Shown here: in pieces, positions 16,070 through 19,433 of the stretch
Layout of the letters: every line of letters starts with the position of its first letter
Numbering within the stretch: position 1 is the first letter of the stretch
Source of the DNA: Treponema sp.
GTDB lineage: Bacteria; Spirochaetota; Spirochaetia; Treponematales; Treponemataceae
Direction: 5' to 3'
DNA: 19,433 bases
Assembly (NCBI GenBank): GCA_017963165.1
Contig: JAGCTZ010000165.1
Span: 1 to 19,433, forward strand
The notes under the pieces: model-generated
What the model was told of the DNA's origin: nothing
The model's input: the letters and a program-made list of their open reading frames with translations, nothing else
Databases searched by the model: none
Translations under genes and position numbers: made by a program

Positions 16070-18352
16070 CTAGTCTTCAAGCTGCGGGTCAGAGTATACG
16101 TATCTAAAATATTCTGATTGTCCCATTTGTGAATCAAAATCGTGATCATAAGAATTTTTTGAGCTGTCATTCAATAATAATTCAAGCTTGTCCTTACAAG
16201 ACTTATAAAATCTGTCTTCATACACATTATGTCCATTTGAGTCGGTCTCAAGTACATAATGAACAGAATTATCAAGGCACAAGTAATAATATGTATCATC
16301 AGGAATCGTTCTAAAATAATATTTATAATATACATACTTCCCATTTTCGCTTACAGCATTGTCACACCATTTTTCGGAAGAATATTCTTTCTTTTCAATT
16401 AAAGATACTGTATCTACTTTTGTAAAAGTACCCAGGCCTTCTAATTCAAGTGTACCAGAATTAGAATAATATTCAACTTCCTCTGGTTCGGCATCTTCAC
16501 GATAGAAAATAAATTTTCTATTTTTATTAGCCCATAAACCTTTTTCTATCGTCTCACCTTTTTCCTTTGTATAAGTGGAATCATTCTTGAAGGTAAATAA
16601 AATATCCTCTTCTTCATTTTCCCATTGAGTATTTATATAAGTACTACTTCTGATCTGGTTAAAGAAATCTGTTACATCCTGCTCCCCACAATAGATTTTT
16701 GTTGACCTTGAACTAGTACCAGACATAAGCTTATATAAAAAAGGTTGAAATTCAAATACTGTTCCAGCATATTTAATAGTTTCTGCTTTGTATGCTGCTG
16801 TAAAGGCATCATTAGCCAGAATCTTTAGTGACGAAGGTAAGAATAATTCCTTTATAAATGTTGGATTTTCATCTGATATATTACTCTGAAAAGCGTCTGT
16901 ATAGATTTCTTCTACACCCTCTGGAATTATTATTGTTTCCAGCGCATTGTAATAAAAGGCATATTTTCCTATTATTCGCAATGACGAAGGAAGCGTTAAT
17001 TCTTCCAGTCTTATGGAAGTTTTATAAGAGGCTCTAAAAGCTTCTTCGCCTATTTCTTCCACATGCTCTGGTATTACTAAAGATTTGATTCTTCTATTTT
17101 CAAAAGCACTTTTACCAATTTTCTTTAAGCTGGAAGGAAGCACAATTTCCTCCACTTCATTATTAAATTCTTTATTTTCATAAACACCATAAAATGCTTC
17201 ATCTTCAATTTCTTCTACACCATCTGGAATAATAATTGATGGAGTTAAATACAATTGATAAAAAGCTTTTTCTCCAATTATTTTTACCGTAGAAGGAAGC
17301 TTTACACTTTTTACTTCTGAAATATAACCAATATATGTGGCATTACAACTTAAATCAGGAATTTTTGTAATTCCTTCTGCGAATGAAACTTCCAGAATAT
17401 TCTTTGCAAGTTCCTGAGCTTCAGAAGCAGAATCATCAAAGGTTTTTCCAAAAACGCATTTACCCATCTTTTGTAGTGTTGAAGGTAAAGTTATTTTTTC
17501 CAGACTTGTACAGTCACAAAAAGCACCATCGCCAATTTCAACAAGACCTTCCGGTAAATTTATTTCCTTAAGTGCTATACAATTATAAAAAGCCTGATAA
17601 CCTATCTTTTTAATTGACGAAGGCAGTGTTACTTTTTCCAGAGATTTATAGTCATCTTTTGTGGATGAAGAATATGTACTGAAGCAATAATTACTTACCG
17701 AAGAATATCCTTCAGGTATTGTCCATGATGTAAGCTTTTTATTACTTTTTCTTCGTTTTATTCCATCATAACGATATGGTCCTAAATCACTTGCAGTGCA
17801 TTTTGTAAATTCATAAGGTCTTGAATCATCATCAGCATATTTGTATTCCCCATTTGAAAACTTAATTGTACCATCTGTGACTGTAGCCTGCCAGGTTGTT
17901 ATTCCATTTGAAGGTTTATAAGGTATATATTCAACTCTCCAATGTATATCTGCGAGTGCCTCTGCTTCACTGGAATACGAAGTTTTTCCTGTGTATGGAT
18001 GCCATTCTCCTTTTTCTTCAAACTTAATCTCTAGAGTTCCGTTATTTTGTTTTGGATCTCCAATATAAGTTCCTCTAAGTTTATCATACCTTTTTCCAAA
18101 CTTATCGTCGTCATCTTCCAGAGAAGTTGCGCGAAGCTTTACACTTCTATCTGAATAAAAACAAAGCTTTACTGTTTCTTCGCTGGAATTACATAATTTT
18201 TCACACAAAAAATATGCAACAACCTCTCCATCATTGTAGTCACCAGCATATTCTCCTCCTGCAGAAGATGAACATGCCGCAAAAAAGAATCCGAAAGTTG
18301 CAAAAAGAATTACAACAATTGATTTTATTGTATGGAAGGCATTTTTTTTCAT
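16070..18352 (-). CDS. BspA-like leucine-rich-repeat (LRR_5) surface lipoprotein
   Basis: The protein has 760 residues. The N-terminus carries a signal sequence and a lipobox FAAC with Cys27 followed by SSSAGG, so it is lipid-anchored. Residues about 205-560 hold around ten 23-residue-type repeats with the pattern LxxIxLPSSLKxIGxxAFxxC, alternating with IPEGVEEIGEEAF, typical of Treponema pallidum-type LRR (LRR_5, PF13306). Beta-rich segments lie on both sides (about 45-190 and 580-750) with similar ...GTLEI/GTLEL... elements. Family members such as BspA and LrrA bind host proteins or other bacteria; adhesion is therefore plausible but not shown. The start has a strong ribosome site (GAGGAG) and a promoter upstream. 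The methyltransferase gene follows. Confidence 0.9.
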   Translation of the reverse strand: MKKNAFHTIKSIVVILFATFGFFFAACSSSAGGEYAGDYNDGEVVAYFLCEKLCNSSEETVKLCFYSDRSVKLRATSLEDDDDKFGKRYDKLRGTYIGDPKQNNGTLEIKFEEKGEWHPYTGKTSYSSEAEALADIHWRVEYIPYKPSNGITTWQATVTDGTIKFSNGEYKYADDDSRPYEFTKCTASDLGPYRYDGIKRRKSNKKLTSWTIPEGYSSVSNYCFSTYSSSTKDDYKSLEKVTLPSSIKKIGYQAFYNCIALKEINLPEGLVEIGDGAFCDCTSLEKITLPSTLQKMGKCVFGKTFDDSASEAQELAKNILEVSFAEGITKIPDLSCNATYIGYISEVKSVKLPSTVKIIGEKAFYQLYLTPSIIIPDGVEEIEDEAFYGVYENKEFNNEVEEIVLPSSLKKIGKSAFENRRIKSLVIPEHVEEIGEEAFRASYKTSIRLEELTLPSSLRIIGKYAFYYNALETIIIPEGVEEIYTDAFQSNISDENPTFIKELFLPSSLKILANDAFTAAYKAETIKYAGTVFEFQPFLYKLMSGTSSRSTKIYCGEQDVTDFFNQIRSSTYINTQWENEEEDILFTFKNDSTYTKEKGETIEKGLWANKNRKFIFYREDAEPEEVEYYSNSGTLELEGLGTFTKVDTVSLIEKKEYSSEKWCDNAVSENGKYVYYKYYFRTIPDDTYYYLCLDNSVHYVLETDSNGHNVYEDRFYKSCKDKLELLLNDSSKNSYDHDFDSQMGQSEYFRYVYSDPQLED

Positions 18353-18394
18353 AATCAGCTCCTCAAAATTATATTACAACTCTTTATATTTTTT

Positions 18395-18423
18395 ATTATA
18401 TTCGCTATTAAGAAAAATGAAAA
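18395..18423 (-). promoter_or_regulatory. Promoter of the LRR lipoprotein-methyltransferase operon
   Basis: On the minus strand TTTTCA (plus 18418-18423) and a perfect TATAAT (plus 18395-18400) are separated by 17 bases. The start site near 18388 gives a leader of about 35 bases ending in GAGGAG. A nearer TATAAT (18368-18373) is too close to the ribosome site to serve. Confidence 0.55.
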
Positions 18424-18474
18424 GAAAAATTGATATTAAGAAGAATTGTTGAAAAAACAAAGATCAGAATAAAC

Positions 18475-18598
18475 ATGGGGCGTTACGGGGCTTGAAACAG
18501 ACTGCATCCCTCGTTAGAAGGGGTGGCGAAAGACGTGGTGGTTGAGCTTGTCGAAAACACCATGGCTGAAGCCAGGGGAAGGCTTTCCCCTTCATCAT
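18475..18598. repeat. GC-richer patch of small palindromic repeats between divergent operons
   Basis: This block contrasts in composition with the A/T-rich flanks. It contains the motif GGTGGTTGAGCTTGTCGAAAACACC-like element at 18537-18561 (imperfect GGTG...CACC palindrome with core GAGCTTGTCGAAA, which I recognise as a motif dispersed in diverse bacteria), a TGGC/GCCA hairpin (18563-18574), and AGGGGAA/TTCCCCT with loop GGCT (18574-18591). No ribosome site, open frame or RNA-gene signature was found. It looks like non-coding repeat debris. Confidence 0.5.
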
Positions 18599-18633
18599 CC
18601 TAAAACCTAAAACCTGGAACCTAAATCCTAAAG
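18599..18633. repeat. Degenerate 7-bp tandem repeat, five units
   Basis: Five consecutive heptamers read CCTAAAA, CCTAAAA, CCTGGAA, CCTAAAT, CCTAAAG. The first three bases never vary. The array stops 2 bases before the infC -35 element. Similar CCTRRAA heptamer arrays occur in other bacterial genomes; function unknown. Confidence 0.7.
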
Positions 18634-18635
18634 AC

Positions 18636-18664
18636 TAGACACTCCCCTTTAAAATCCATATAAT
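18636..18664 (+). promoter_or_regulatory. Sigma-70-type promoter of the infC-rpmI operon
   Basis: TAGACA (18636-18641) and a perfect TATAAT (18659-18664) are separated by exactly 17 bases. The expected start is near 18671, giving a 48-base leader. Confidence 0.72.
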
Positions 18665-18692
18665 AATAAGATACACGCTATATGTTTAAAGA

Positions 18693-18714
18693 GAGTTTTT
18701 GTAACTCCAGGAGG
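18693..18714 (+). promoter_or_regulatory. infC ribosome binding site with adjoining hairpin
   Basis: A 5-bp hairpin, GAGTT (18693-18697) with AACTC (18703-18707), ends one base before the AGGAGG Shine-Dalgarno (18709-18714). The SD is 4 bases from the TTG start and 13 from an in-frame GTG at 18728. The tight arrangement could help control of infC translation, but the hairpin is short. Confidence 0.45.
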
Positions 18715-18718
18715 AAAA

Positions 18719-19261
18719 TTGGCATACGTGAATAACACAAACAACAAAAACAATGGACAGAGAATTAATGAAATGATTCGTGTCCGCGAGGTTCGTCTTA
18801 TTGATGACGAGGGAAATCAGCTGGGCATTGTTGCAACGCAGGAAGCCCTTAACATGGCAAAAGACAGAGACCTTGACCTTGTTGAAGTTTCACCTAATGC
18901 TAACCCGCCAGTTTGCAAAATACTTGATTATGGCAAATACCGATTCGAACAGGAAAAAAAGCTCCGTGACGCCAAGAAGAATCAGAAGGTATTGAAGCTT
19001 AAGGAAATCCGCATGCAGCCGAAAATCGGCTCCGGAGATCTGGATACTAAGGCCAAACATATACAGGAATTTCTGGACGAGGGTGACAAGGTTAAAGTCA
19101 CAATCCGTTTCCGCGGACGTGAACTTGCTCACACAGAGCTCGGCTTTGAAGTTCTGAATGAGGTGTTAAAGCGACTTACCTCGGCGTACAACATCGAAAA
19201 GCCTGCTGCTATGGACGGCAGAAACATGTCGATGACAATCTCAGCAAAAGCCGCAAAATAA
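18719..19261 (+). CDS. infC: Translation initiation factor IF-3
   Basis: The protein has 180 residues, normal for IF-3. The N-terminal domain is clear ([24 protein letters not shown], about 15-38, then [23 protein letters not shown], about 54-73), followed by the linker ([24 protein letters not shown]) and the C-terminal 30S-binding domain ending in [11 protein letters not shown]-3 binds the 30S subunit and checks start-codon and initiator-tRNA pairing. The start is a non-ATG codon: TTG at 18719 behind a perfect AGGAGG, with GTG at 18728 as alternative (177 residues). The AUU start known from E. coli infC is not available here because ATT at 18718 is out of frame. It is followed by rpmI in the conserved infC-rpmI(-rplT) order. 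Confidence 0.97.
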   Translation: MAYVNNTNNKNNGQRINEMIRVREVRLIDDEGNQLGIVATQEALNMAKDRDLDLVEVSPNANPPVCKILDYGKYRFEQEKKLRDAKKNQKVLKLKEIRMQPKIGSGDLDTKAKHIQEFLDEGDKVKVTIRFRGRELAHTELGFEVLNEVLKRLTSAYNIEKPAAMDGRNMSMTISAKAAK

Positions 19262-19272
19262 GGGGTTTAAAA

Positions 19273-19433
19273 ATGCCTAAAATGAAGACTAAGAAGTCAG
19301 CAGCAAAGAGATATTCTCTTACTGGTACTGGCAAAGTTAAGCACAAGAAGCAGAACCTTCGTCATATTTTGACAAAACGTTCTCCTAAAAGAAAGAGAAA
19401 CTTGCGCGCAGCAGGTTATGTAGATGAAGCAGA
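19273..19433 (+). CDS. rpmI: 50S ribosomal protein L35, truncated by the window edge
   Basis: The ATG at 19273 lies 11 bases after the infC stop, with an AGGGG ribosome site overlapping that stop. The 53 readable codons begin [20 protein letters not shown] and continue with the basic stretch [22 protein letters not shown], unmistakable L35 (usual length about 65). L35 is a structural protein of the large subunit. In bacteria rplT normally follows, and would lie outside the window. Confidence 0.96.
   Translation, partial: MPKMKTKKSAAKRYSLTGTGKVKHKKQNLRHILTKRSPKRKRNLRAAGYVDEA

Noticed and set aside
16974..16992. TTCGCAATGACGAAGG inside the LRR gene, resembling the palindromic repeat at 15023-15071
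   Set aside because: It simply encodes the LRR consensus (SSLRIIG) on the minus strand and lacks the partner arm.

Overview
The window looks like chromosome of a host-associated spirochaete, most probably a Treponema. The reasons are an AT-rich base composition, many exported and lipid-anchored proteins, a UPF0164-family outer-membrane protein (a family I know chiefly from treponemes), a BspA-type leucine-rich-repeat lipoprotein and a Listeria-Bacteroides-repeat lipoprotein. This assignment is inference; no rRNA or other marker gene is present apart from infC and rpmI.

Layout. Positions 1-883 (minus) hold the 5' part of a repeat-rich lipoprotein gene. It is preceded by its own promoter and a structured, terminator-bearing leader (about 951-1137). 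Positions 1154-9133 (minus) hold a two-gene unit: a 1051-residue exported TPR-like protein, then a 1603-residue membrane phosphatase that joins a sialidase-like/Fn3-like extracytoplasmic half to a HAMP-SpoIIE (PP2C) receptor half. Divergent from it, 9228-10550 (plus) encodes a UPF0164/FadL-like outer-membrane protein with a helical, TPR-like tail. Together these suggest an envelope-sensing module.

Positions 10573-12882 (minus) encode a DUF4912 protein and a divergent GH57 branching-enzyme-like protein that keeps the two catalytic carboxylates but has lost neighbouring active-site residues. The gap 12883-13166 is dense: back-to-back promoters, a long A/T hairpin in the DUF4912 leader, and an apparently free-standing small RNA gene (about 13004-13111) with a very good intrinsic terminator, followed by a separate promoter for the next operon. 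Positions 13167-15015 (plus) encode a DUF975-type membrane protein and an SppA-like S49 peptidase.

Positions 15056-18352 (minus) encode a BspA-like LRR lipoprotein followed by a THUMP/UPF0020 RNA methyltransferase. The stop codon and last codons of the methyltransferase lie inside a short palindromic repeat (15023-15071). The 366-base gap 18353-18718 carries the LRR promoter, a GC-richer patch of small palindromes, a degenerate 7-bp tandem repeat and a strong promoter for the infC-rpmI operon (plus), which runs off the right edge. No tRNA, rRNA, CRISPR array, transposase or prophage gene was seen.
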